Shown here piece after piece: positions 22,149 to 35,930 of a stretch of 64,000 nucleotides of DNA. Within the stretch, counting starts at the first letter, position 1. Each line of letters starts with the position of its first letter. The notes below the pieces were generated by a model that saw only the letters and a program-made list of their open reading frames with translations, was not told where the DNA came from and made no database searches. A program made the translations under genes and the position numbers. Source of the stretch: Leptoclinus maculatus (Eukaryota > Chordata > Actinopteri > Perciformes > Stichaeidae); assembly GCA_032191485.1 (NCBI GenBank), contig JAVDOI010000008.1, positions 22,081,049 to 22,145,048 of the forward strand, given 5' to 3'.

Positions 22149-25100
22149 TACCTGAGAGCTTCAACACAACCTGTAAGGCTTCACACTCGCCATCTTCACA
22201 CTTCTTCTTTCTTGTCTTTGTTTAAAACCTGCATAGTGTAACACGGTTCATGGAGGTGAGAGTTACTGAGAGTCCTCTGGTGTTGTTCCAGGCAGGAGGG
22301 AAGCTGCTCAGAGGCTGCGTGCAGCGCAGCATGTGGGAGAGGTCATCCACCATGTCACTGGCTCTGTGACTATTTGTAGTTCATGGACTGACATGAGAGA
22401 CTTTGTAGGAGGTGGCCTCTTATTTTGGAGCTTCTTATTTTTTTAAAGCCCCCGTGTGTAGGATTTTGGCAATTTCTGAAGTGCTGTCTTTGGCAGCTCC
22501 AGAAGGAACGTCACCTCTCACTCTGTCGGCATGCAGTGGAACATCCACCAGTGACTGATCTTAAGAAAGGTTTTTTATGAGGGACAAGAAGTCTGTTTCT
22601 AATCGTGTTATCTTGAGACTACCTCGTGGTGTTAGCATCATTAGAAAGATGAGAGAAGTTCATGAATCATAAAGCTAAAGGTAGTTGTATTCAGTATATT
22701 AGTCTTCTTCTCAGGCTGCAGCTGCAGGGTGAGTGTGCAGCGGCATCACAGCTCCTCATAAGTGAAGCCAAACATCTGTATCGCCCCCTGGTGGCTGGCT
22801 GCTAGTTTAAGAAGCGTTTGAGTTGATATGCAGAGTTTCTATGAGCGAAGCATTTTAAGACGTTATTATCGATCGTGTTCATTTAATTGTGGGAAGCTCA
22901 AATCATAATTGTTTAAATATTTGATTCGTTGTGCAGACATATCAATGTCAGCGATTACTCCAGACCCATGGTATCTCTCCCTTTAAAGTCTCTGATTATA
23001 TTAGGCCACTAATGTTGCAAATGACTGTGTTATGGTTAAATTGGATTTTTATGCGCATAAATGTTACAAATGGACCTTTATTTGTCCGGGATTCAGTTGT
23101 TTTGTTTATTCAGTCTCACTCAGTAGATTTTCAGAATAAATCACTTTGTATAAAGCATGTTGTGCACATTGGCCAAACCCGGACTGGGACCATAACAAAT
23201 CTTGAGAAATCAGTAAATTGGAAGACATTTATTAATAACACATGTTGATATTTTCTATTATTTCAACTGAAAACTTTTGATGTATTCAACAGATGAATGT
23301 AATAACAGATATGCCACGTTGTTGTTGTTGTTGTTTTGTGTACATGCGATGCCTCTTCTATATCGTGTCATCGTGTGATAATAATATTAGCAGCTGCTGT
23401 CCTAACCTGCCTCCCTCCCTCCCTCCGTCTCCTCGCAGTGCTTCTTTTGAGGGACTCCACATGCCCCGAACTCTCCACTATGGAGCAGACTGACGATGAA
23501 GAATGACGAGCTGACGATGAAGACGACATGCCTTCAACATGCACTGAGGACATCAAGGATGGGCACAGGAGCCAAATTCTCCAGCTTTTTATCAAAACCC
23601 TCCAAACCCCAACAAAGACTGAACCTGAAGGCTTTCCCAAACCCTCACACCCCACTGATTGTAGTTGACCAGGATCCCTCAGTTCTCCCATAGGCATGTC
23701 AGAGTATAGAGAAGGGTCTACAGTAGGTTGTGTACATACAGTTTAAACTGGAGTCTCTGTGTCTGTGTCTTTGCTTGGCTCTCTGTGCCCCTTTGAGGCT
23801 CCAGCCGGGGCGACACAGAGCCTCAGTCTCCTTAATGTGTATCATAGACAGAGTGTGTGCATGAGACAACACGAGAGAGAGAGAGAGACGCGATGGTGTT
23901 GAATAACAGGACATACTGTAGGTGAGATTATTTTATCTGCAGAGAGGACTTGTGAAGTTTGTCCTTCACTCAGAGAGAGTACTGCTTTTTTTTCCCCTGT
24001 TTCCTCTTTTCTACTGTGAGAATGTGTACGTGTGTTTGTGCATCTTACAACCTCGATAGACTTTGTTTCATATTTTGTGCTGGGACAAAATGACATGTGA
24101 CTTGTAATACTATGCTACTATGCATACGTGCCCTAATCAGTAGTTTAGATTTTTGTGAAGTCTCACTGATGTGATAAAGAATGAAACGCATCCCTTTACC
24201 CACCATCTGTTCCTGTGCTTTTTTTCATATCGGTAACAATTTGACGGAGGGTTTTGGAGTGGCGGTGTATTACGGCGCTCTAGCTTCAGGAGAATAGAAA
24301 AGTAGTCTTTAAAGTATTTCAGTACAGTGTAGATATTTTAAAAGCGCACCTAAATTTGTAAAGCTAGTTGAGATAGCTCAGTTCATAACAAATGTTGTGA
24401 AATGATTAAAAAATAAATAAAAAAAGTTTGTTTATTTACGGTATTGCGGGATGTCAAGCATGCAAACCAGACCTTTACCGTGGGAAGAACAGAGACACGC
24501 TCACTTTTAAATGTTTTTAAATGCCGCATGTTGAACAGTCGGGTGCAGGGGTGCATCGACTAAATAACACGTATGCATGTGACTTATGCGCATGTGTGTG
24601 TTTATAGATTTCAGTGGGTAAACGGTTGCCCGTGCAGCCCTGAGCTCGCTTTCTGTGCGTTAGTGTCGTCATCGTTAGTGCTACCAGTAGTCAGTGTTAT
24701 TGACAGCGTATGGACTGCCAAAGCTGATGGTTCACCTGAATAACGTCATGGAGGGGGGACAAGGAGAAGCTTTAGAAACAGACCACCACGCACCAACACT
24801 CTAGACAGAGAAAAGACACGCTGTTTAATGGGGATGCTGGGTTGTCACAGATGAGAGCTTTTTTTTTTTCTTTCTCTCTGTCAGTTGAGCTCAATATTTA
24901 AATCACCATATAATTGTGTCTGTAACCGGGCCAAACACACTGAGGAGTGAATCCAGATTCTACAGCACACTTTCAATCAACTAGAATCTACAGTTTACAG
25001 TATCACGTACAGTACATGACACGCTATTCATGGTCACACATCAGTATAAGTGATGGTCTCACCTTATCTCCCTCCTTCTTTCCTTCACTAAGCTGTCAAA

Positions 25101-25680
25101 GAAAAGAGTAAAAAAAGCTCTCCCTGAGGTTTTTAAGGAAGTTCGACTCAGACCTGTGTGACCCCCCCCTGAATGTACCGGAGCCCTCCCCAGGGCAGAG
25201 CGAAGCCCTTTCACTTATTGCATCATTTTCCAATTAGAAAAGCTTTGAATGTTTTACTAAACAACTGCTGGTTTTTGTGAAGGAAAAAGATAATGCAGAC
25301 AAACAAACCAAGAATCACAACTACTGCAATGATACTGTCACCATGTGTTGCTTTTATTGTATTTTTATGATTTGTTTCTTCTTCTTTCTTTTTTTTTTAA
25401 ATAAGCTAAAAAAAAAAAAATTGTAAAAGTTACGTCAGGTGTAACATTTCTGTTAAAACACAAAATAGCATCTTGTGGTCAAGTGCCAAATAAAAACAAA
25501 ACAGTATTGTATACATTTATACTGTAAAATTGTTATCTGTTGAACAAAATGTTTGTAATTGTTGCATTTTGTAGGTTTTGTATGGTATCCTGTATTTAGT
25601 GACTGCCGTTTTGGAACACAGGATTCTGTATTTTGGTCAACTTTAAAAAGCAAGAATTAAATTTACAATTTATTGTGTGC
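22149..25680 (+). other. ncald 3' UTR region with candidate poly(A) signals
   Basis: The stop codon is at 22146-22148. Candidate poly(A) signals are AATAAA at 24412-24417 and ATTAAA at 25656-25661, the latter followed by a GT-rich ATTGTGTGC. A strong acceptor-like tract ending CGCAG at about 23438 and a GTAAGG at about 22172 could mark an intron in the UTR; this is inference. A short CGTGTGTAG repeat fragment sits near 22446. Confidence 0.55.
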
Positions 25681-27714
25681 AAGCATTCATGTGATGTCTG
25701 GTTAATTGTAATATTGTGGCTTCAGTGTGGCCGATAAAGTTCAGCCTACATTAACTTATTGCATATATATATATATATATATTGTATCGTGGATGTGTTG
25801 GCCCATAACTAACAAGACATACGAGTACATACATGTTAACAGTTTGTTTATAATGAGAGAGAGCACTGACTCAACTTCTAAAAGGTCCCACTCAGTACCA
25901 TTCTGAGCCAGAAGGTATTTAAGGAATCCTTACCATGAGGATAAGCATGGGTTCCTCACCTAATGGAAGCAGCTGAAGTTGTTTGATGAATGAGTGGGGA
26001 AAGTGGGATGTGGGTGGGTCAAAATAAAAAAATCTCAATCAGCGGTTTTGAATGTTTTCATAAATGATAGATGGGATTTAAAAGTTGTGTTAAACTCCTG
26101 ATGTATGAAAGGTGTTTGAATGGAGTATGAATCAGTAGGTAAGAGTTGAAAATGAATGAAATGTGGAACTGGCATTAGACTATTTCTCAAATAACGCTTT
26201 TGCGATCGTTGATGAACACACCTTTCAAAAAGATTCTTGTTTTTTCGCTGAAATGTATTCTCTATTTAAAGAAAGAAACAGGATGACTCGCTCGATGCTC
26301 AGAGAACACGTCCCTTTGGTTTGAGAAATAATTGCACAGCCTCCGTAAGGAAAGACAAATTAAGTTAGTATTCATGATAAATTCAATGTGCACACTCAAA
26401 TACCGCAAAATTATGGATGGCAGTAAATTCTATATATTCTATGTTGTATCTATAAATCATGGTATAGTGTAGCATAAATCCATAGCAAAGTGTGTCAAAG
26501 AATCTTAGTATAGTAAAAACATAATGGTATAGATTGTCAAAAAAAGTCATTCAAAAGGTGTTAGAATAATATGTCAAAAAACACAAGTCAACGTATAACA
26601 TGTCAGACATGTATAACTACACTATAACTGTTTCATGATGCTTTTCAATGTACTATACTATCACTGATTTGAGACATACTATACTATGAATTATTCGACA
26701 TATTATACTATGACATTTTTATGACTCTTTTTGACATACTATATTATGACTTTTTCTTGGTTTTTTTTACATATTATGCGACCATATCATGACGTTTTTT
26801 AACCTACTAAAATATAACCTTTACATGATAACTTTTTTTCGTTACCATGACTTCTTCGATAACTTTTACGATTACTTTTTTCAACACACTAAAATATGAC
26901 TTTTTTGACATAATTTGCTATTACTTTTTCTTGACACTTTCAACATACTGTACTATGACTTCAAGAAGGATATATGTCTGTGGAGGTCCTATAACAATAA
27001 CTACATGTGTAACTGATACTGCTTTTTCTATAAATGGAACACAGGCTTTAAATGGTAAGTGTATATATTTAGAATCATTTTTCATTTGTCATGTCTATAC
27101 GTTGTCTTTCAAACTCCACAGAATTTGAAAGCTCATCTGATTTAATAATTATGTATTTCACATTTTATGCCCGATACAAATGTAGTGAATGTGAACATTA
27201 GGCCACTAACATGTAAACATGATTATTGTTGAATGCATCATGTTGCATCTTACTGTACAATTCCAAAATTGAGTGTAGCTGTTGCCTCCGCTGGTCACTG
27301 CTAACTGCTCTCTGGAATCATTTGTCTTGACATTTGATACTAAAATTGTACCATTGTACACATTCCGGGTGAGGTATAAGCCATTAATAAGAACAACTTT
27401 TGGGTTTCCAGGTTATGAAAAGTAATAAAAACCCATAAGTTGGGCTGCAGAGGATCTGGACCAAAATCCACTTATTAAGAACGTATTAAGCATTTATAAT
27501 TGCATTTGTTACCAAAAAGAATGGATAAAAAACAACCACAATGATTTTTTTTAACCTGGTAACCAGAAATATGCTCGTTAGTGGTTTACACGATTTATAC
27601 ATATTAGTAGCGGATTATTAACTGTTAATAAAGCCATTAATTACAATCCTTTATAAAGGGTGCCTTATCAGAAAGTGGTAAAAAGCAAGACAAGTGAGTG
27701 CTTATAAAACTATA
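25681..27714. other. Convergent ncald/grhl2 spacer
   Basis: AT-rich spacer between two genes transcribed toward each other. It holds a TA run near 25762-25783 and an irregular repeat of ACATACTATACTATGAC-like units at about 26620-26960. No coding exon recognised. Confidence 0.6.
26620..26960. repeat. Irregular ACATACTATACTATGACTTTTT repeat
   Basis: Loosely repeated units built on 'ACATACTATACTATGA' followed by T-rich text occur about eight times with variation (for example near 26686, 26737 and 26943). Confidence 0.5.
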
Positions 27715-28782
27715 TTTATTGACTCATTCAAAAGACTGTACATTATGGTGCATGGAGCAAATGAAGGATGCTGAAGCGGTCAGTGTGGTAAACACAGGCA
27801 GTGGGTTGGAAAAGAGCAATAAGCATTGCATTGTGTAAATGGATGCAGCAGTTGGGCCCCATAAGTCCCGAACTAATGTCCTATATACTAATGTCTACAG
27901 TCTCTTCAGTGGAAGGAAAGGCAATAAACACATACACAGAGGAAGCCAAACAGTTTAACAGCATCCTGGAGACTCACTGTCTGGTTCCATAATGGTGTCT
28001 CAGCATGTGATCACGATCTGGGATAACTGACATCAACTGGAATCATTTAGTATGCAGTACATGTGGCCAGTCAATTAAACAAAGATGGACAACCACGACA
28101 GTTTGAGACACATCTAAAAAAAATAATTATATACATACAAAACAATAAGCCATTTACCTTGATATGTTGAGTGCCAGCATAACATGTTGCATTGACTTGC
28201 TTTGAAGCAAGAAACTTTACATCAGATGAAGTCGTTTTAAAGCTTCCACCACTAGTAGGGCTAACGGGACAGAGGAAGCAAGCAGCAGTCCCTGCTGTTA
28301 ATTCAATAAGACCACTGTACGCTGTGTCGCCTTCTTCCTGTGAAACCACAGGAGGCTGGCTGGGTGCTTTGCGGTGACCTGGATAAAGGGCTCTCTTTTG
28401 AAGGACCAAGTATTAACAAGTTAACTCCAATCGGCTACTCGAGACTTCTGCGGGTAGTTAGCCAGGAAATATCATGGAAGTGTCCAAATCATGGACACTT
28501 CCATAAGTTTTCAAAGTCAAGCCTGTGTCTAATGCAAGAAGACCTCCTACAGCAGGTCGTGTAGTAAACGGGTACTGCAGCTGGTGAGGTGAAGGTGGGT
28601 TTAGCCGAACCGAGACTCCTACGTGGCCGCCCTCAAGGAACACATTTTGGCGCCATCATCTAATACTGCTAGCAACGTTCACAATTACTGCACGTGGCGT
28701 GGCTGAAGCCGGGGATCACCACTGATCACCTGTGGCCGACAACGCGACGACTGGTGAGCACAGCGCTGTGGCCGACAAACTG
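27715..28782 (-). other. grhl2 3' UTR and poly(A) signal
   Basis: Minus-strand sequence after the grhl2 stop at 28783. A canonical AATAAA on the minus strand lies at 27715-27720, about 1.06 kb past the stop. Open frames inside have no family signature. Confidence 0.6.
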
Positions 28783-30050
28783 TCAGATTTCTGACAGAGT
28801 GACGCGCAAAGATTCTGCTGAGCCGTCAATAGTCAGGATGAAGGTGTCCTCGTTGGAGTAGTGCTGGATGATGTTGTCGTCCATGTTCACCAGGACCCTG
28901 AGGAAGACCAAACACGTTAACGGTCAACAGGGCCTGGGTTACTTGAAGGCGTGTAATCTGCATGTTACTTTAGCCATGCTAGCATACATCTACGGATGGT
29001 CATTTCGGCCCATCACTTTGGTCAAGACTAAGATATCAAAACAACTATTTAAAAAGGGCCAGTGTGTAGCGTTTAGGGGTAGTATTGGTAATAATATAAT
29101 ATTATTAAGTATGTTTTCTTTAGTGTATAATCACCTGAAAAGAATATTTTGCCACAAAAAATTGTATACACACATGCGTGGTCCACAGAGGATGAATCCT
29201 ACGGACCACTGCGAGGTGGTGGTTTTCTGCTTTTTAGTGAAGTGCCTCAACAACTTTTTTGAAGCCTACTCTTAGACGTTAGCATTGAGCTCAGCCCCAC
29301 GGTGCCTCTGTACAGCCTCAGTGGCTGAACACTCTTAGTCTTGTTTCAATAGTGTGACTCACTCACCCTTTTTTGCTTTTTTGGTAAACTTTGACCATCT
29401 TTGCAATAGATACTGCATATTTCTCTGAGATCTGTGAAACACAGAGAAGAAAACAAGTGCATTTTTAACATGTTGAAGCACCATGAGGCACTCAATGTAT
29501 CATTACTATTCCTTGTGTTTGTATTGTTTCAGAGTAAAGCAGCTCATCAATACTCACTGCCTCCATCAATGCCTTTAGGGTTGGGGTGCGCAGCATTAGG
29601 GCATCAAACACTTCATCACTCTCCTTCCTCACATACAGCAGAACTGATGAGGAAATGGAATAGACAAGGCATTCAAATCCATTCAGTTAAATAATACTGC
29701 ATGAGACCAAAACCCTGTAATGAGAGACAAACCAACATTTACCAACCTTTCCTTTCCAGTTCCACTTTGGACTTCTTGGGCTGAGGTGGATGGACCTCTT
29801 CCTCAGCGGCAGGTGACATCCTTTTCACAAGGACACTTCTGAAACACACACAGTCGTCGTCAACATCATCATCAACATTTAAAGGGAAAATGACTGGAAC
29901 TCTAACACGTGGATTTTCGACATGGAGATCATCAAACCAGAGGTGTGAAAAGAACAGGATGATACTAACCCATCTCTGTTGCCCTCTTCAGTGTTGAAAG
30001 CAAACACCTGCACATGGAGTAGAAAGGCAACATGAGATACACTGCAGGAC

Positions 30051-30132
<82 letters not shown>

Positions 30133-31579
30133 GACAATGAGACAGGGAGGGGTCCCTCACCTGCCCGGCTCTCTGCATGTTTCCAAAGTAGACGTCAGGA
30201 ATGAAGAGGACAGGCTGGGAGTCCAGGTCCATCATGGTTTTGAACAGCGTGTTATCAGCCCTCCTACAGGGAGAGGTCAGCCCTGCGCTGCCATTTTTCC
30301 CTAAACCAGAGAGAGAGTGTGAACTCAGCATCTGTTGCCAGGCAACCACTCCAAGTGCAGATTTGATATGGTTTACATTTCCCTGGCTTTTGGGTCTTTT
30401 GCCACTTCCATTGATTTTAAATCAAGCTCACGAACGTTATTTCTGTACGTGACGTACATGTGAGGTTTATGTAATTCATATTTCATTATTTAGCCAAACT
30501 GAAGAAGTTTGTTTTTACCTTTCGTCCTCTTCCTGAGCTGCTTCTTCTCCTCATCTCGAAGTTTCCTCTCAGCGCCCTGCAAAGAGATAAAAGGCGTTGA
30601 CGGGAAAGACAAGAGTCTCAAAGACAGTCAGCGTAAAGCAAAAGAAGTTGATCAAAGTGGTACTGAGCCGCTCTTTGCTGAGCAGACCAGAGAACTGACT
30701 TGTGCCAGCAGGACATCCTCACCTTGTCGCAGAAGACCTTGATCTGAGCGAAGGCCCTGTGGATGGGCCTGCTGCTGCAGCTGTTGTAGCTGTAGGTGTC
30801 GATCTGGATTATCAGAGGCATCCCCTTCACGCCCTTCTGCGAGGAGAAGTCTGTGCTCAGACAGTTCGCAGAGATGAAGACCTAGGAAGCAGAAAGAAGT
30901 CAGAAAATGTCTGGAGTTTTGTGACTTAAAACAAGCTGTGTGAAAGATGACACATCATGGTGCACCTGTTCAATGGAATGAACTGCAATGGACTCTTGAT
31001 TTAGAAGACGGGGTGTGTTTGGCGTGCAGAAATACTGAACTACTCTTCGCTACCACATCACTCTGTCCCGGAGCTAAATAATGTAGCAGAGCTGCTGAAT
31101 CATTTAAAAGCTTGTGAGGGGAAAAAAAGGAAATTCACTAAATGTCATCCAAGTTCCAGTACAGTCGCAAAACTTATCTAAGCCATGAAGTTTACACTTT
31201 TAATGATACTAATTGCACATTCAGCTGCATGACGGAACAGATTCCCGCTATGATTAATGATGATGCCAAAACATCTTAACCAACAAACTCCTGATGAACA
31301 GGTCCGACAGCCTGAGCAACAGGTCGGCGGAGACAGATAACGGTAGAGATTCCTCACCGCGGCTCAACAGCAAATGTTCCCACTACACGGCATCAACTGC
31401 ATCGTGCCTGAACCTGCAGAGGTGAGGGCTGATTGCTGGAAAGGCCTGAAGCACACTTGAGCCTCCTACACACCTCCACAAATTCACACCTCCACAGACC
31501 CAAGCCATTTCATTTCCTCCAGAAGCACTGGACGTGTTGCTGCTAGCATCTGTGTGTGTGTGTGTGTGTAGGAGGCTTG

Positions 31580-31617
<38 letters not shown>

Positions 31618-33489
31618 GAGGCTTGTTGTGTGTACACATACTGAACTTTCAAATGCCTTCCTAAAAAGAGAAAGGTTCACGAGGGTACCGGTAAGTGGCT
31701 GTTCGGTGCCATCCTCTCAACCAAGCACAAACAAACAAACAAACACAACAAACAATACAGAGTCATGCAGCAGGAAGCAGCTCATCTCCCCTGCAAACAC
31801 ATTCCACGCTCCCATTACAATGAGGATGAGGATTGTTGCTTGGCAACAGCAGAGCCAGGCCAAAATAAATTATAATAATTTGCACCAAAAATAACAATTT
31901 TGTACGTCAGCGTCTTCAGAGCCTGATTGGACATCCAATTAGGTTGCGGAGAACCTAAATGTCTAGGTGTCAAACACAGAGAGAAAGAGACGCGACACAG
32001 ACTTCCTCACAATAACAGAGGTGTTCTTCCTCCACCTCTGGTCCTGTGTGGGGGCTCAGGAGGACCGTCAGTGTGCAGCAGCGAGGCTGATAATGATCAT
32101 CTGGTTTGTGACAGCATAGCCAAGCACTGACATCCACAATCAACACAACCAGAGCCTCACCCTGCTCAACCACCAGCATGCAACACTCTGACTGGAACAT
32201 GCTGGTGATATGAGGCTTTACTTATATCATAATATTAAAAACGATCTCATTGATATTCAGTGCAATGAACTGTTCTGTTTACCACACGAGTGAACGTAGG
32301 AGAGGGAACTTTTCTTCTCACCCTAGATGTTTACTTTAGCCTTCTCTTGCCAGGTTAGTTACAAGTAATCTCTATAAACAGATTCTGATATATGAATGCA
32401 GAACGGGACAAGGCTTTGGTATCGGAAGCGTTCTAGTTTACAATTGTAGTCCGATTGCCCGATCGCGTTGGTTCAATGTGGGTTCAAATGTTTGTGCGGA
32501 GAGCAAAAGTGTCTGAGCGCATTGGCTGAAATGCAATATGGGAATCCACCGGCTATAGTCTGACAATGATTTAGCTTTTTTTATTAGTTTAAAAAAAACG
32601 GTCTACTCGTGAAACAATCCGAAGTTAGACATCGTCTCTCAACTCCAGTCTCAAGTAATCGGAGTGTAAACAACGAGCGCCGCACGGAAAAGGAAGTCTT
32701 GGTCTGGGTATCTGATGAAACCCCAGAAATATTGGCCCTTGCCCCCAGAGGCTAAATTGTCATCAGACCAATAGCCAATGGGTGATGAGATTGAGTTACA
32801 AATGACTGTAAAGTGCACAGTGGGTCACCATAGCTAGATAGACCATAGATAGATTGTTTTATGCCAAATTTGATGGTAGTCCATCCAATACTTGTCGAGA
32901 CATTTCACTCAAAACCAAATATGATGACACTAGATGTGGCGGTTTACCATTCAGAGGGTGTCTACTGAAAGGATGCAACTTGCATTATGGGAAGTGTAGG
33001 ATCAAGTGTTTTGGGCTTAGAAGTCAGGAGGAGCCCTCCCCCCTAATCACCGGAGAGCTGCTCGATGAAACACAGCAAGCTGTAACAACTAGTGTTCAGA
33101 AGATGGAATGTGTGTAGGAGTACATGTTTTAACTGTAGCTGCTTTCCATCTACACAAAGTCAGCGGTACCTTCTCAAAGGAATTGTGCATTACTGTGGTC
33201 AGGTGTACAACGAGCGTATTCTTTTGTGAGAGGCAACATCAGGCTTGACTTAACCATTGCTTTCCTAACTTTGTAAAACAAAATGTAGTAAATAAATACA
33301 ATAATATAAACGTATTGAGCTATTTGAGCCAGCAGCGGTGCATCTCTAACCTGAACACACTAAAAACAAGGAAGTGTGGAGTGAAGGTTTATGTAAACAG
33401 TAAGTAGTTGTCCACAAACCCATGAAGCTGCAATTACCTCTCTTACAATGAGGCTGTCTGTGGAGTTCTCATTAATAATCTCCTCCTGG

Positions 33490-33549
<60 letters not shown>

Positions 33550-35895
33550 ACACCTTGTTTGCCAATTGTCTTTATCCAACTGGCAACCTTTACAAAAGGG
33601 GGGGGGGGGGGAGGGGGCATATGCTCCAACTATTCTGTGGTTTCATGGAGCAAACTTCCCCACAAGTGGCTATGAGTTTCGTACTGACAAAAGGAAAGAA
33701 AGAATATGGCAAAACTGAGTCAACTGCTTGAGTGGGTGTGAAAGTGAAGGCAGACGAACAAACACTGCTAGCTGTGTCATTCGGCTTGCTTCAATCATTT
33801 CCTGCTTTGACTTAAAACAGCACCCCGCCCCACCCGTCTCCTCTGTTGCTTTTGTACCTGAGCTTCTTCGCTGACGTCCCATGTGAAGGAGACGGCGTTG
33901 TAGGCAATTTCTTCCACGTTCCCGATCGTGTTGAAGCTCTCCTTGTAGTCGGCTGCAGATGCAAAGTGAAGATCAGAGAAAAGCGTTTCAGTGGGCGTTT
34001 TGTGTCAGCCCTAATTTTAACATTTCGGGGCTTTTTCAAAAATACAATACAACAACAAAATACTACATTACAAGCAACAAAGCCAACATTTTAAATCCCT
34101 AAGGATACACTGAAGCATGATTAGCATTGTATTGTTGTAACTGGCCATGGTGGAACTACTAACCGCTAGTAGTAGTTTTTATTTTTTTACTTTTCTCAAA
34201 TTTCTGCCTTTTTTTGTAACGATATTGGACCTTGAACGCCTCATTTAATTACACAAACCTGAGAGTCTGGTGGAACTGCTCAAAACTCAGACACTCGTAG
34301 ATATTCTTTATAAGGGGTCACGGGCCTAAAAGGTTAGAAACCACTGGTTTCATTTACAACGTATTCATTCTTAAGTTTATCTCACATACAGTATCGATAT
34401 CATAATCTGGCAACTTTTCCCCGTGTAACCAAATTGCCAACAAATCAAGTTCCAAATTAGTAAAAAAAATGCCATAAGGCTCTTGTTACCTCCTAAAACG
34501 TCTCATCACATAGGTTTATTCCCACCCACACACAGATTTGACCATGATGCTGGCATGAACTTGCCACAGACAAACCCACCATGGTGTCTGACATCTCTGC
34601 CTCATTCCAATGAATTTCCAACCACAGGTTGAGGCCTGTCTGTTGCTGACGGTACAGCATATGGCTTCAGTCCAGGCCTCCGCCTATTTCTCCTGTTAAC
34701 GTCTATGCAAATGAAAAACCCATTGGCTGTCTATTCACAGCACTCCTGTGGGAATCGAGGATTGACAGTTATTCAAATTGAGTCGGGTTTAACCTCGGGA
34801 TATGTGACAGGATCCTCCAGGAGGCCCCTGCAGGTTTGCCACCTGCTTACTCTCTCCTTTTTTGAACTCTGTAGTTTTGTGGAGCTTAGGTGTCTAAATA
34901 TCTATATCTAAGTGTGTATCTGGGCCTATTCCTGTTCCACCTGCAAACCCCCATCAGGGGCCATGAATGTAGCAGGCAGACTTGATGACAATAATCCTCT
35001 TACCAATGTCCAGGACTCTCTGTTTGGCAGTGTGCTGACGGGAGTGCCAGTATTTCCAATTCTTCAGCTGCTCGTCTCTGCACTTGTCTTCCCCAAAGAC
35101 GACCATGATAACGCTCTGAAGTAGAAGCGAAGATATACAAAATATATTACAGTATAATCAGGTCCAAGCAGAGTAAAAATGAATCAAAAACTATATTACA
35201 GTGTAACAAGATTTCAGGCTCCCCGACAACAAGCTAAATGTAGAACCCTCAACCTCTACCTCCACGCTTCCTCTCCATGAACTACGGCCCCTCCCTCACC
35301 TGTACAATACTGTCCCGCTGCCGCTCAGAGCCTCCCATGGTGCATTGCTCATTACTGGACGGGCCCCCATCGGGCCCCCGTGACGGCGTCGGTCCACTCA
35401 CCCGCACTTTGCCTCTGGGCTGACGTTGGGACGATCTGAAGCCGGCCTTCGACAGTCTCAGAGCGTAGAACTGGCCCCGGTTCAGGTAAGCCATGGGTCC
35501 TTCTCCCTGCCACAGCCGCAGCGACATGCTGGCCTCCAGACAGTACTGGAAGCTGCCACTGTGATATATATATATATCATTATTATTATTATTTTTTTTA
35601 TTGAGTAAATTGAGCTTGAGAAGAAGACTGATGCAGCAAAAACTTGTTCTAATGGCTCTAACTATTTATCAAAAGTATGCAACAGCACAACTTCTAAATG
35701 ATACTTCTGGTTGCATGTTTCTTATTGTCAGCAAATACCATGAAAAGATCAAACCAACAATCAATGTATCTACTAACAAGTATGATGTGTGTATCCAAAT
35801 CATGGTGTATCTTACTCCTTGGTGCCATAGAGCTCTGACCGAAATAAAAAGAGAACACATCATTGCACTGGCTTATATGTTCCTTCATGACCATG

Positions 35896-35930
<35 letters not shown>

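Larger units (their letters stand above)
30882..33857 (-). other. Long grhl2 intron with repeats
   Basis: The largest grhl2 intron, about 3 kb, between coding exons 7 and 8. It contains GT runs at about 31549-31612 and 33492-33547, a poly-G run near 33598-33610 and a diverged interspersed repeat at 32390-32790. No nested gene recognised. Confidence 0.7.

Noticed and set aside
28868..29275. 135-codon plus-strand open frame
   Set aside because: Antisense to a grhl2 exon at its start, then runs into an intronic repeat; no recognised domain.
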